From the NCBI RefSeq assembly GCF_019431045.1, contig NZ_JAHXPT010000001.1, forward strand, positions 62,001 to 126,000: a stretch of DNA of 64,000 nucleotides, in the 5' to 3' direction. This document shows positions 27,481 to 37,186 of this stretch, piece after piece. A program made the translations under genes and the position numbers. The DNA is from Clostridium weizhouense. GTDB lineage: Bacteria > Bacillota > Clostridia > Clostridiales > Clostridiaceae. Every line of letters begins with the position of its first letter. Position 1 is the stretch's first letter. The notes below the pieces were generated by a model. The model was not told the DNA's origin, did no database searches, and worked only from the letters and a program-made list of their open reading frames with translations.

Positions 27481-28500
27481 TTATCTCATTAAATTAGTTA
27501 TTGTTTGAAGTATTTCATCGCCTGTTGTAATCATCTTAGATGAAGCTTGGAAAGATCTTGTAGCTGTTATCATATCCGTAAATTGTTCTGTTAAATCTAC
27601 ATTTGAAGCTTCTAACGCACCTGCAATTAAAGATCCAAATCCCTTACTATTATCTTTAGTAGGATCTATACCTTTATACGTTTGAATTATTTCAGGACCT
27701 GAGTTTGCTGAACCTTGTAATAGGTTTCCTCCTATAGATGTTAAACCTTCAGGATTTTTAAAAGTTGCCTTAGCTATTTGACCTAATGCAGTTCTTTTAT
27801 TATTTCCAAGTACAGCTGTAATAACTCCATCTTTTCCTATTTCAAATGACTTTACTGGTTGAGTAGTTCCATCTGACATAGTAACTTTATCAGGTATCAT
27901 TAATGGAAATAATTCATTTGTAGGTGATTTTAAATCTGTTGCATCTGCATCTACATAATTTACTTTTGCTTTTCCACCATCATCTGTAATACTAGTAACA
28001 CTTCCAGCCTTTAATAAATATCCCATTACTCTATATCCATCTGATGTTAATAAATTTCCTTCATGATCTAAAGTAAGATTTCCATCTCTTGTATATGATA
28101 TTTGTAAGTTTCCTGATGGATCAAGTGCCTGAGTATCATCAACAACTTTATTTCCACCATCATCAGCATAACTTACTTTTCCTTTGGCTACCATTAAGTA
28201 TCCATCTCCATCAATACAAATATCTAAGCTTCTTCCTGTTGATAATGCATTACCTTGTCCCATAACCTTATTTATACTTGCAAGTTTTGCTCCAAGTCCT
28301 ACTTGCTTTGCATTAGTACCACCCATCACTCCAGTAGGTGCTGTTGCATTGGATGTATTTTGATAAAGCATATCAGAAAATCTAGCTGTTGACGCTTTAA
28401 ATCCTGTAGTACTTACATTGGCGATATTATTACCTATAACATCTAATTTAGTTTGATTAACTTTCATTCCACTTATTCCAGAATACATTGATCTTAACAT
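27481..28500 (-). CDS. flgE: Flagellar hook protein FlgE, copy 2 (upstream)
   Basis: 339 residues, the same length as the downstream copy. The core motifs are identical (one difference, NVSTTGFK against NVGTTGFK). The start is taken as the ATG at 28498-28500; a TTG at 28518 is in frame but overlaps the GGAGG ribosome site. The gene is downstream of flgD and the Flg_new gene, the usual place of flgE. The copies could form a mixed hook, or one could be regulated separately. Confidence 0.95.
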   Translation of the reverse strand: MLRSMYSGISGMKVNQTKLDVIGNNIANVSTTGFKASTARFSDMLYQNTSNATAPTGVMGGTNAKQVGLGAKLASINKVMGQGNALSTGRSLDICIDGDGYLMVAKGKVSYADDGGNKVVDDTQALDPSGNLQISYTRDGNLTLDHEGNLLTSDGYRVMGYLLKAGSVTSITDDGGKAKVNYVDADATDLKSPTNELFPLMIPDKVTMSDGTTQPVKSFEIGKDGVITAVLGNNKRTALGQIAKATFKNPEGLTSIGGNLLQGSANSGPEIIQTYKGIDPTKDNSKGFGSLIAGALEASNVDLTEQFTDMITATRSFQASSKMITTGDEILQTITNLMR

Positions 28501-28582
28501 ATTTTTTTGTGCCTCCAAATCATAATTTGTAACTCGTCTCTATCGTTCAACAAGTTTTAGGCTTCCTCTTTTTAGGTCCAGC

Positions 28583-28972
28583 CTATAAAATTACCACACT
28601 ATCTACATTCGTAAATATATTATCTTTTGCTCTTTCTTTCTCAACTGCTGTTATAAGTGTATTATTTTCAACGCTTGCAATTAAAGCAACATCTTTATAA
28701 ACCATAACAGTATTTTTTGAGTTTTTATCTTTTGCGATTTGGAATCCTTTTTCAATTTCTTTCATATCTTTATCCGTAAAGTTAATCTCATTTAGTCTTT
28801 CTGCTGCATGTTTTGATACAATAAAACCTTCATTTTTATTGATAACATCATTTAATACATTCTTAAAACTATCTTTTTCTTGTGTTTCTAATCTTGGTTT
28901 TGAATTCGATCCTGGAAAATTTCCAAGATTACCTATAGGATACAACTGACCATTAATTATTCTATAACTCAA
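28583..28972 (-). CDS. Flagellar operon protein, Flg_new/TIGR02530 family
   Basis: 129 residues. The second half (ISKHAAERL-like VSKHAAERLNEINFTDKDM followed by NTVMVYKDVALIASVENNTLIT) matches the small flagellar-operon protein found between flgD and flgE in Firmicutes. Its exact role is unknown; it is thought to act in hook assembly. The start is TTG at 28970-28972, directly after the flgD stop codon. That makes translational coupling to flgD likely. Confidence 0.88.
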   Translation of the reverse strand: MSYRIINGQLYPIGNLGNFPGSNSKPRLETQEKDSFKNVLNDVINKNEGFIVSKHAAERLNEINFTDKDMKEIEKGFQIAKDKNSKNTVMVYKDVALIASVENNTLITAVEKERAKDNIFTNVDSVVIL

Positions 28973-29914
28973 TTATTTACCCAATATTTGATGCAATTTT
29001 TCTAATTCATTATCATAATTTTCTTTGTATCCATCTTTTCCGGTATTCTCAACCATACTTAAAACATTACTTGTTTTATTCTCATTTGTTGAACTTGTAG
29101 TTTCTTGTGAAGTTTCTGATTTTTTTTCTGTTTCAGTTTCTGCTGGTGGTTCTTCTGGTTTAACATCCATATCTTGTTCTGTTAAATCACCGGCTTTAAT
29201 TATCGAAACATAAGGATATTCCTTTATAATAGGATTTCCATCTTCATCTTTTTCACCAGTTTCAATTCTCACTTTAACTACACCATTATCTATAAATGCA
29301 CTCTTTACAGTACCTTTTACTATTATATTTTTACCCTTTTCATCATAAGTTGAAATAACGGCCTTCTGATCTTTTAATGACAATGCCACTGAAAAATCTG
29401 AATTAGATAACATTTCACTTGAATAATTTGGAACTTCTAATATAGTATCTATATTTTTTACATCAAACACCTTATAGATATTTTTCCCATTTTCATTAAT
29501 TTCTACAGAAGCATAAGTTCCATATTGATCCTTAGATATACCTCTTATAATCCCTGTATAATATTGTCCTTCATTATTTGTAACATTCATAGTTACGCCT
29601 TTTCCAACCAATTGTTGATATGAAAATGTAGTCATTGTATCATTTAAATTATACATTTGTTCCATAGCTGCAAATTGCGCCATTTGTGTAACATATGCTG
29701 TTGAATCTTGGTTAGCTGTTGGATCTAAATTAGATAGCTGGGCTGATAAAATCTTTAAAAATGAATTTTTATCAAATTGACCACCTGATTTTACAATCTT
29801 AGTTCCTTTATCTGTAGTTAATTTCCCTGTACTATCTGATTTCTTATTAACAGCACTACTTGCATCTGTTTTTCCAAGAATCTTATTTATATCTGCTGAT
29901 GATATAGAAGCCAT
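28973..29914 (-). CDS. flgD: Flagellar hook capping protein FlgD
   Basis: 313 residues, longer than many FlgD proteins. The N-terminal motif FLKILSAQLSNLDPTANQDSTAYVTQMAQFAAMEQMYNLND is the family signature (split here across residues 54-95). A C-terminal acidic, Glu/Thr-rich tail (about 250-285, PEEPPAETETEKKSE) is probably a flexible extension. FlgD forms the cap that guides hook polymerisation. A very strong AGGAGGTG site precedes the ATG. Confidence 0.93.
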   Translation of the reverse strand: MASISSADINKILGKTDASSAVNKKSDSTGKLTTDKGTKIVKSGGQFDKNSFLKILSAQLSNLDPTANQDSTAYVTQMAQFAAMEQMYNLNDTMTTFSYQQLVGKGVTMNVTNNEGQYYTGIIRGISKDQYGTYASVEINENGKNIYKVFDVKNIDTILEVPNYSSEMLSNSDFSVALSLKDQKAVISTYDEKGKNIIVKGTVKSAFIDNGVVKVRIETGEKDEDGNPIIKEYPYVSIIKAGDLTEQDMDVKPEEPPAETETEKKSETSQETTSSTNENKTSNVLSMVENTGKDGYKENYDNELEKLHQILGK

Positions 29915-29925
29915 TTTTTCACCTC

Positions 29926-31275
29926 CTATGCAAGAAAATCTAAATTATTATTACTAATATCTTCTATCTCTTCATTTTCTACTTCGTTTAAATTAATGTT
30001 AGAAGTCTTATTATTATTTTGATTATTCTTTCCTTGTTCCTCTGAAAGCTGTTCATTAAATCCCTTGTCCATAAAGAACGTAGTATCATCTTGATAAAGT
30101 TCTATATTTACATCGGCTATTTTAATGTTTTGTTCTCCTAAAGATTTTTTTATGTCTAATAAATTTTGAGAAATTAATTCATAAGTTTCTTTAGATTGTG
30201 CCTTTATAGTTGCTTTCATCATTCCATTTTCTTGAATTAGGCTAATAGTAAGTTGTCCTAATTCTTTTGGATTAAGTTTTACTGTTAATTCTTTCATAGC
30301 ATTTGTAGTCATAAATTTAATGTTTTTGATTAAATCATCTCCAATGGTTACTTTATTAACAGTTGTTCCTTCAACATTACTTACAAATTCAGTTTTAAAT
30401 TCTTGATTTCTTGGAGCTAATAAATTAATTTTGTTTAAAACTCCATCTTCTTTCTTATTATCAATAAGATTATTTAAAAAATTATCTTCATCTGATTTAC
30501 TAGCATTCTCATCAATTTTTTTATTTTCTTGTAAATTACTTTGATTAGTTAAATTATCACCTTTTGATTGTGAAAAATCTTTAAAGATATTAGAAAAATT
30601 TGATACTTTTTCTTCAGTCTTTCCTAATACATTTGATAATTCTGCGATTAAATCTTTTACTGTATTATTTTTTGAATTTGATACTTCTGATTTGTCTGAA
30701 ACAGTTTCTCCTACTTGATTTAATAAAGCTTCCATTAAACTTTTTGTATCTTTAGTTAATACATCACCTAATGAATCATTTTTAGAAGTTTCAAGCATTT
30801 TAGTTATAATATCTACCAAATCATTATTTGATGTAGTTTTTTTATTTAATCCTTCAATTACTACATTTAAAATCTCTGAATTTAATTGTTCATCATCAAC
30901 TTTTACTGCCTCATCTTTATTTAATAAAGTTAATATATTATTTAATATGTTGACAATATCTTCATTTGATGATTTTTTTATTTCTTCTTTTAATTCTTTG
31001 ATTTTATCTTCGATATTTGTATTACTATCTTGAATTTTACCATCTGCTAATTCTTTTGCGTCATGTGAAGATTTTTCTGGTTTAGTAGTAGTTTTTGAAT
31101 CTAATACTTTTTTAAAATTCGAAACATCTTCATGCTTTCTTGAATAATTAGATAAATTATCATTATTTTTGTTTATATAATTTTTATCATTATTTAAAGA
31201 TAAATTATTATTAGTATAGTTTAATTTTGAATCAGAATTTACAGAAGCACTATTAATATTCATACTTATTGTCAT
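29926..31275 (-). CDS. fliK: Flagellar hook-length control protein FliK
   Basis: About 449 residues. The N-terminal two thirds are Asn/Lys/Ser-rich and low complexity, as expected of the molecular ruler. The conserved C-terminal domain is ELTVKLNPKELGQLTISLIQENGMMKATIKAQS (about residues 330-365). FliK measures hook length and triggers the FlhB switch. The ATG at 31273-31275 has GGGAGGTG 7 bases upstream; an in-frame GTG at 31284 overlaps this site and is rejected. It sits between fliJ and flgD. Confidence 0.92.
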   Translation of the reverse strand: MTISMNINSASVNSDSKLNYTNNNLSLNNDKNYINKNNDNLSNYSRKHEDVSNFKKVLDSKTTTKPEKSSHDAKELADGKIQDSNTNIEDKIKELKEEIKKSSNEDIVNILNNILTLLNKDEAVKVDDEQLNSEILNVVIEGLNKKTTSNNDLVDIITKMLETSKNDSLGDVLTKDTKSLMEALLNQVGETVSDKSEVSNSKNNTVKDLIAELSNVLGKTEEKVSNFSNIFKDFSQSKGDNLTNQSNLQENKKIDENASKSDEDNFLNNLIDNKKEDGVLNKINLLAPRNQEFKTEFVSNVEGTTVNKVTIGDDLIKNIKFMTTNAMKELTVKLNPKELGQLTISLIQENGMMKATIKAQSKETYELISQNLLDIKKSLGEQNIKIADVNIELYQDDTTFFMDKGFNEQLSEEQGKNNQNNNKTSNINLNEVENEEIEDISNNNLDFLA

Positions 31276-31280
31276 TTCTT

Positions 31281-31724
31281 TCACCTCCCTTCACTGATAT
31301 TTCTTATATATGAATAAAGGGCTATTTCATCAAGGTTAACTTGTTCAACCCTTTCTTCCTCTTTTACATAAGCTAAGTATTGTTTTTCTTTTAAAATTTC
31401 AACAGTTTTTCTGTCCACTTGTTTTGAAACCAACTCTTTTCTTGCTTCATCTACCTTTTGAGTTTTTACAATTAACTCCTTTTCCGTTTGCCTTATCCCA
31501 CTTTGCACTCCCTGCAAATAATACCTTTTTAGTTTTTGATATACAACATCTTCGCCTGGAGTAATCCCTTTATATTTATCATAATTATCTTTTAAATTAT
31601 GTAATCTTTTTTCGGTATTCTGCTTTTCACGCTGAGTCTCAGTAAATAGTCTTTTACTTTCTTCTTCCTTATCTTGTCTTATTTGAAGAAGCTTTTCTAA
31701 TCCAAACTTAAACCTCTCAGCCAA
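31281..31724 (-). CDS. fliJ: Flagellar export protein FliJ
   Basis: 147 residues, almost entirely coiled coil, starting with FKFGLEKLLQIRQDKEEESK, the FliJ signature. FliJ is the central stalk that links the FliI ATPase to FlhA. The start is TTG at 31722-31724 behind GGGGGAATAGG. It lies 20 bases after fliI. The C-terminal VDRKTVEILKEKQ region corresponds to the FlhA-binding end. Confidence 0.92.
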   Translation of the reverse strand: MAERFKFGLEKLLQIRQDKEEESKRLFTETQREKQNTEKRLHNLKDNYDKYKGITPGEDVVYQKLKRYYLQGVQSGIRQTEKELIVKTQKVDEARKELVSKQVDRKTVEILKEKQYLAYVKEEERVEQVNLDEIALYSYIRNISEGR

Positions 31725-31744
31725 AACCTATTCCCCCTTATTTA

Positions 31745-33049
31745 TCAAAACATAGCTGTTAAATTGTCTATACTTTCATCAAAATTTGCTTTTTCGTGTA
31801 CAGTTTGACGTAAAAATCCTTCCAGAATATCATGATAATTAATAGCTAAATCGATCTTTTTATTACTACCATTAACATATGCACCTATATTTATTAAATC
31901 CTCTGAATCTTTATATGTAGCTAAAAGATCTCTTCCAGTAGAAGCAGCCTTTATATGTTCTGGTGTTGCTATTGAATTCATAAGTCTACTTACACTATTT
32001 AATATATCAATTGCTGGATAATGATTTTTATGAGCAAGAGATCTTGATAAAACAATATGTCCATCTAATATACCCCTAACAGCATCGGCTATTGGTTCAT
32101 TAAAATCATCCCCATCAACTAAAACTGTATAAAAAGCTGTAATTGATCCATTCTCTGATGTCCCTGATCTTTCCATAAGTTTAGGAAGTTTAGCAAATAC
32201 TGATGGTGTATATCCTTTTGTTGCTGGTGGTTCCCCTATAGCAAGTCCCACTTCTCTTTGAGCCATTGCAAATCTAGTAACAGAATCCATCATCAGTATC
32301 ACTTTTTTTCCTTTATCTCTGAAATACTCTGCTATAGCTGTCGCTGTTAAAGCACCCTTAAGTCTTATTAAGGCAGGCTTGTCAGAAGTAGCACACACTA
32401 CAACTGACTTTTTCATTCCTTCTGGTCCTAAATCTTTTTCTATAAATTCTAAGACCTCCCTACCTCTTTCTCCTATTAAAGCAATGACATTAACATCAGC
32501 TTTGGCTTCTCTCGCTATCATTCCAAGTGTTGTACTTTTACCAACTCCACTACCTGCAAATATACCAATTCTTTGTCCATCACCACAAGTTATAAATCCA
32601 TCTATAGCTCTAACTCCAGTAGGCATTATTTCTTTTATTCTCATTCTCCTTAAAGGATCAGGAGGATTATTCTCTAATGGATATTCTTCTCCCTCAGTAA
32701 TTCCTTCTCCTTTTAATGGATTTCCAAGCCCATCAATAATTTGTCCTAAAAGCTTATCTGAACATTTTACACTTAAAGGCTTACGCATTGGTACAACTCT
32801 ACAACCTGGAGAAATCCCTATAAGTTCATCAAGTGGCATTAATACAACAAAGTCATCTTTAAATCCAACAACCTCACAATTTATACCCAAACTTTGTTCA
32901 TTATATATGATGCAAAGTTCCCCAATAAAAGCCTTAATTCCTTGAACTTCTATTGTAAGTCCTATTACTTTTTTGACTATTCCTTCAGTATAAATTGTAG
33001 GTGTAACATTAACTTTTTTAATCAAATTATTAAAATTAATATCTAACAT
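31745..33049 (-). CDS. fliI: Flagellum-specific ATP synthase FliI
   Basis: 434 residues homologous to F1-beta. Walker A is FAGSGVGKST (164-173), followed by ALIGERGREVLEF, and Walker B ILMMDSVTRFAMAQREVGLA. FliI hydrolyses ATP to unload chaperones and initiate export. It is full length and lies 16 bases after fliH and 20 bases before fliJ. It acts with FliH and FliJ at the export gate base. Confidence 0.96.
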   Translation of the reverse strand: MLDINFNNLIKKVNVTPTIYTEGIVKKVIGLTIEVQGIKAFIGELCIIYNEQSLGINCEVVGFKDDFVVLMPLDELIGISPGCRVVPMRKPLSVKCSDKLLGQIIDGLGNPLKGEGITEGEEYPLENNPPDPLRRMRIKEIMPTGVRAIDGFITCGDGQRIGIFAGSGVGKSTTLGMIAREAKADVNVIALIGERGREVLEFIEKDLGPEGMKKSVVVCATSDKPALIRLKGALTATAIAEYFRDKGKKVILMMDSVTRFAMAQREVGLAIGEPPATKGYTPSVFAKLPKLMERSGTSENGSITAFYTVLVDGDDFNEPIADAVRGILDGHIVLSRSLAHKNHYPAIDILNSVSRLMNSIATPEHIKAASTGRDLLATYKDSEDLINIGAYVNGSNKKIDLAINYHDILEGFLRQTVHEKANFDESIDNLTAMF

Positions 33050-33065
33050 ATTGATGCTCCTAACA

Positions 33066-33845
33066 TTATCCTAAGATTTCTTTTCTTATACTCTCCATGC
33101 CTATATCAATTCCAACAATAACCTTACCACTTGACTTTTCCAAAACAGCATTACCTGGTTCCATAAAATCGTCAGTTAATACAAAAATTTCATCTTTTAT
33201 AGAATAAGATATCTTCCATTTTTCTAATTCAGCTTTAAGATCATCAGCATGAATAGAATTACATTTAATAATTATATTTTTTTCGCCTTTAGAAAGTTCA
33301 ATAGCTTGTTCAACTAGAAAATTCATTGATCCTTCATATTCTATTTCCTTTTTTAATATAGTCCTAGCTATTTCTAAGGATAAATTTATGACTTCTATTT
33401 TTTTCTTTTCTAAATATCTTGCATAATTTTCATTTGCAGAATCTAAAATTTTTTCTGCCTTATTTATAATTTCTTCAGCTTTTTCTTTAGCTAAATCAAT
33501 ATTTTCATCAAAAGCTTTTTTATATCCATCATCATATCCATTTTTTATACCTTCATCATAGCCTTTTTCATACGCTTCTTTTTCCAAAGCTTGAGCTTGC
33601 ATGGTTGCTCTTAAAAGAATTCCTTGCTTTTCATTATTAGCATCTTTAATTATTCTCTTACCTATTTCTTCATATTGTTTATATAAATTTTCAACCTCTT
33701 CTTTAGAATAATATTTTTTCTCTTCTTGCTTTTCCTCTAATTCACTAAGTCCTTCTTTTTTAGATATAACATAATGTGTTGATATCTTTTTTTTATCTCC
33801 ATCCAAAGCACAATCCTTTTTAATTAAACTATACGATGATTGCAT
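33066..33845 (-). CDS. fliH: Flagellar assembly protein FliH
   Basis: About 259 residues. The central segment has GYDEGIKNGYDDGYKKAFDE, the glycine-repeat helix typical of FliH, then a charged coiled coil and a C-terminal domain with LEIARTILKKEIEY and VGIDIGMESIRKEIL. FliH regulates FliI and tethers it to the C ring. The gene overlaps the 3' end of fliG by about 17 bases. The ATG at 33843-33845 is placed behind AGAGGTGG; a GTG at 33854 is possible. Confidence 0.9.
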   Translation of the reverse strand: MQSSYSLIKKDCALDGDKKKISTHYVISKKEGLSELEEKQEEKKYYSKEEVENLYKQYEEIGKRIIKDANNEKQGILLRATMQAQALEKEAYEKGYDEGIKNGYDDGYKKAFDENIDLAKEKAEEIINKAEKILDSANENYARYLEKKKIEVINLSLEIARTILKKEIEYEGSMNFLVEQAIELSKGEKNIIIKCNSIHADDLKAELEKWKISYSIKDEIFVLTDDFMEPGNAVLEKSSGKVIVGIDIGMESIRKEILG

Positions 33846-34845
33846 CTTCTCCACCTCTTGAAATTATAATTTCATTAGCTTCATCTAATCTTCTAATTAT
33901 AGAAACGATCTTTTGTTGTGCTTTTTCAACATCCATAAGTCTTACTGGTCCTAAGAATTCCATATCTTCTTTTAATGAAGCTGCTGCTCTCTTAGATTGA
34001 TTTCTATAAATAGCATTTGCAACTTCTTCTGAGCATCCCTTAAGAGCAAGAGCAAGTTCACTAACTTCCACCTCTCTAAGAACTCTTTGAATAGATACGT
34101 CATCAAGAGTAAGAATATCTTCAAATACAAACATAGAACTCTTAACTTTATCAGCAAGTTCTCCATCTTCTCTTTCTAGACTCTCAGTAATATTCTTTTC
34201 TGTAGTTCTATCAACTTGATTTAAAATGTCAACCAATGTCTCTATTCCACCTAAACTTGTCATTTCTGTTCTTACAACTGAAGATAACTTACTTTCAAGT
34301 ACAGTTTCAATCTCCTTTATAACCATAGGTGATGTGGTATTCATTGTTGCAATTCTATAAGCAACCTCTGCTTGAGTTTCTTCAGGTAATTCAGCTAAAA
34401 CTTGTGCTGATTTATCTGCTTGTAAATAACATAAAATCAAAGCTATTGTTTGTGGATGTTCATAATTTATAGCGTTCAAAAGCTGATGTGCATCAGCTTT
34501 TCTCGCTATAGCAAAAGGTCTATATTGAGATGTAGCTTCTGAAACTTTTTCTAATATATCACTAGCTCTTTGTGAACCTAATGCCTTTGATAACAATGCT
34601 CTAGCATAGTCCATACCACCTTCTAAAATATAGTCTCTTGCTTTATTAATCTCTAAAAATTCACTTAAAATTTCTTCTCTTTGCTCTGATGTAACTGATG
34701 TAGTATTAGCAATTTCATATGATATTTTTTGTATTTCTTGTTCTGGTAATTTTTTTAATATTCCAGATGATGCTTCTGGTCCAAGCGTTATAAAAAGTAT
34801 TGCTGCCTTTTGTACCCCTGTTAATTTCTTAGCTTCTTTTGCCAT
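33829..34845 (-). CDS. fliG: Flagellar motor switch protein FliG
   Basis: About 338 residues with the three FliG domains: N-terminal LTGVQKAAILFITLGPEASS, the middle EHPQTIALILCYLQADKSAQ with the EHPQ motif, and the C-terminal torque helix region LDDVSIQRVLREVEVSELALALKG. FliG joins the MS ring to the C ring and contacts MotA. The ATG at 34843-34845 is 8 bases after GAGGGG; an upstream GTG (34854) is less likely. It overlaps fliH at the 3' end. Confidence 0.95.
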   Translation of the reverse strand: MAKEAKKLTGVQKAAILFITLGPEASSGILKKLPEQEIQKISYEIANTTSVTSEQREEILSEFLEINKARDYILEGGMDYARALLSKALGSQRASDILEKVSEATSQYRPFAIARKADAHQLLNAINYEHPQTIALILCYLQADKSAQVLAELPEETQAEVAYRIATMNTTSPMVIKEIETVLESKLSSVVRTEMTSLGGIETLVDILNQVDRTTEKNITESLEREDGELADKVKSSMFVFEDILTLDDVSIQRVLREVEVSELALALKGCSEEVANAIYRNQSKRAAASLKEDMEFLGPVRLMDVEKAQQKIVSIIRRLDEANEIIISRGGEDAIIV

Positions 34846-34850
34846 AGCTA

Positions 34851-36410
34851 TCACCCCTCATTTTCAGAAAGCCATGATTTTATAATTTCTACAACCTGTT
34901 CAGGCTTATCTGTAGCATATTTCTTAATTTCATTTTCCATATGAGTCTTTTGATTCTGAGTTTCAAAATCTATTGGCTCAAATTTTTCTGGTTGTTTTGG
35001 TTCTATATTATCTCCAATCACAATATCTAACAATTGGTCTTCATCATCTTTTTTCTTCTTTCTCTTCTTAATTAATATAACAATAAGTGTTAAAAGAACT
35101 ATTACTCCAATTATACCCATAATAATATACTTCTTCATTTCTGCATCTTTAAGTTCTGCATTAAATGCATCAATTTGTTTTTGGTTTTCTTCTTTTAAAC
35201 TTGGATCAAAATTCATACCTAATACAGAAATTTGATCTCCTCTAACAGCATTAAATCCAACTGCATTTGCTACAGCATCTTGAATCGCTTTTTGAGTTGC
35301 TGCATCTAAATTTCCATCAACAACCACTGATGCTGTCATTCTTTTCACTTCACCTGGTGCACTTAAAACCTTAGTTTCAGTTTTACCAATTTCATAATTG
35401 TTCTTTTGTTCTTCTCTAGTTGAATTAGAATTTGTAGTATTAGTATTATCTGTAGTATTACTAATATTGTTATCAACTGGACTCTCACTTACTTGTCCAG
35501 AATCTCCAGTGTTGTTTGCCTCTTTAATTGTTTGTTGACTTACAACAACCTTGTTAGGATCAAGTACAGTTTGAGTTTTTTGTTTAGAATCAAAATCTAA
35601 ATCTACATTTACTGTAGCTTTTATTTTATCTTTGCCTATAACTGGTTCCAATAATTCAATTATTTCTTTTTGTAATTTATTTTCATATGATTCTTCTAAT
35701 GAATGTTGCTTATCTATTTCATCTGAACTTACAATACCTTGCTCATCACTATTTATATTTTTTGTAAGCAAATTCATATCTTGGTCAATTACTTCTATGT
35801 TTTCCTTAGGAACATTTTGTGTACTCCCTGCTAGAAGAGCAACTATTGATTTAACTTGTTCTTCTGTTATTTGTTTTCCAGGTGATATCTTTAAATAAAC
35901 TGCTGCTTTACCTGGTGTACTTTCCTTTACAAATACTGAATCTGTAGAAGGAGTAATATGTACTCTTGCACTTTCTACTTGCGAAAAACTTTTTATAGTT
36001 TTTTCAAGTTCCCCTTCCTGCATTCTTAATTTTTTAATTTTAAATTCTTCATCTGTCATACCAAAAGAGCTTCCAGCATCCATAAGTTCATAACCACTGC
36101 TTCCAGCAGTTAATTCTGGTGCTAATTGTAATCTCAATTGATCTACTTGTTCTTTAGGTACTAAAATCGTATCTCCTTGAATCTTTGTTGTAACTTTACT
36201 TTCATTTAATTTAGCTAGTACAACCTGTGCATCTTTCGGATCAAGATTTGAAAATAAAACTTGGTACTTATTTGATGATGTGTAGATTATTGTACTTGCA
36301 ACAGCAATCAACACAGCAACACAGGATATAAGAATCGCAATTTTAATCTTTTTGTTTTGCGACTTAAACTTTCCCCATAGCCCTCTAACTTTTTCTAAAA
36401 GTTTATTCAT
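34851..36410 (-). CDS. fliF: Flagellar MS-ring protein FliF
   Basis: 519 residues with an N-terminal transmembrane helix (about 23-45), ring-building motifs (YQVLFSNLDPKDAQVVLAKL, RLQLAPELTAGSSGYELMD), a variable Asn/Thr-rich loop (about 300-335) and a second helix (about 432-452), then a C-terminal FliG-binding tail ending KSWLSENEG. It forms the housing of the export apparatus. It lies 25 bases after fliE and just before fliG. Confidence 0.95.
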   Translation of the reverse strand: MNKLLEKVRGLWGKFKSQNKKIKIAILISCVAVLIAVASTIIYTSSNKYQVLFSNLDPKDAQVVLAKLNESKVTTKIQGDTILVPKEQVDQLRLQLAPELTAGSSGYELMDAGSSFGMTDEEFKIKKLRMQEGELEKTIKSFSQVESARVHITPSTDSVFVKESTPGKAAVYLKISPGKQITEEQVKSIVALLAGSTQNVPKENIEVIDQDMNLLTKNINSDEQGIVSSDEIDKQHSLEESYENKLQKEIIELLEPVIGKDKIKATVNVDLDFDSKQKTQTVLDPNKVVVSQQTIKEANNTGDSGQVSESPVDNNISNTTDNTNTTNSNSTREEQKNNYEIGKTETKVLSAPGEVKRMTASVVVDGNLDAATQKAIQDAVANAVGFNAVRGDQISVLGMNFDPSLKEENQKQIDAFNAELKDAEMKKYIIMGIIGVIVLLTLIVILIKKRKKKKDDEDQLLDIVIGDNIEPKQPEKFEPIDFETQNQKTHMENEIKKYATDKPEQVVEIIKSWLSENEG

Positions 36411-36435
36411 TTTTTCACAGCACTCCTCACTTTAG

Positions 36436-36750
36436 TTACAACTGCATTCTTGTTAGTTCTTTATATGCTTCAACTAGCTGATCTCTGGTCTTAGCTAAAA
36501 ATTGTAAGCTTAAACTAGCCTCTTCTCCTTTTATCATAACTTCATCAATATTAACATTATCTCCTCTAACAAATGCATTTGTATATTTGTCAGCTTCAAT
36601 TTGTTTACTATTAACATCATCAATGCAGTTTTTTAAAGTTTCCCCAAAACTACTATTAGTAGCTTGTACGCTTTTTTTATTTTCATTAAGGGTATTAAAG
36701 TTCTTGTCAAATCTAATTTGACTTTGTTCAAAACTATTATTGATATTCAT
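36436..36750 (-). CDS. fliE: Flagellar hook-basal body protein FliE
   Basis: 104 residues. The C-terminal half (ASLSLQFLAKTRDQLVEAYKELTRMQL) is the conserved FliE signature; the N-terminal part is Asn-rich and variable. FliE is the adaptor between MS ring and rod. The standard order flgB-flgC-fliE-fliF is kept. Confidence 0.93.
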   Translation of the reverse strand: MNINNSFEQSQIRFDKNFNTLNENKKSVQATNSSFGETLKNCIDDVNSKQIEADKYTNAFVRGDNVNIDEVMIKGEEASLSLQFLAKTRDQLVEAYKELTRMQL

Positions 36751-36763
36751 ATTATTTTACTCC

Positions 36764-37171
36764 TTATTTACCAATTTCTAGTGCTTTTGAAAACATCCCT
36801 TTCAAAGCAGTGAATGTCTCAACATTAGCCTCATATGCTCTTGTAGAAACCATCATGTCTGCCATTTCATTTAATACATTCACATTTGGCATAGTAACAT
36901 AACCATTTTCATCTGCATCTGGATGAGTTGGATCATATTTTTTTCTAAGCGGAGATTTATCCTCTTCAATTTTTACTGGTTTAATCCCTGCCATTTTCCT
37001 ATTCTCATCAAGTGCTTCCTGAAAAAAAGCTATTTTTCTGACATATGGACCTTTTCCATCGGCACTTCTTGTTGTACTTGCATTTGCCATATTAGAAGTT
37101 ATTGTATCCATTCTTAATCTTTCAGCGGAAATACCTGTTGCACTTATTTGCATAGAAGTAAATGCATTCAT
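36764..37171 (-). CDS. flgC: Flagellar proximal rod protein FlgC
   Basis: 135 residues with the rod motif [20 protein letters not shown] and the family-typical GPYVRK segment, then [20 protein letters not shown] at the C-terminus. FlgC and FlgB form the proximal rod. AAGGAGGGAT precedes the ATG. It lies 15 bases after flgB. Confidence 0.94.
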   Translation of the reverse strand: MNAFTSMQISATGISAERLRMDTITSNMANASTTRSADGKGPYVRKIAFFQEALDENRKMAGIKPVKIEEDKSPLRKKYDPTHPDADENGYVTMPNVNVLNEMADMMVSTRAYEANVETFTALKGMFSKALEIGK

Positions 37172-37186
37172 ATTATCCCTCCTTTT

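Noticed and set aside
32379-32945. 188-codon open frame on the plus strand
   Set aside because: It lies wholly antisense to fliI, has no ribosome site, and reads as low-complexity hydrophobic sequence; it is a shadow of fliI.
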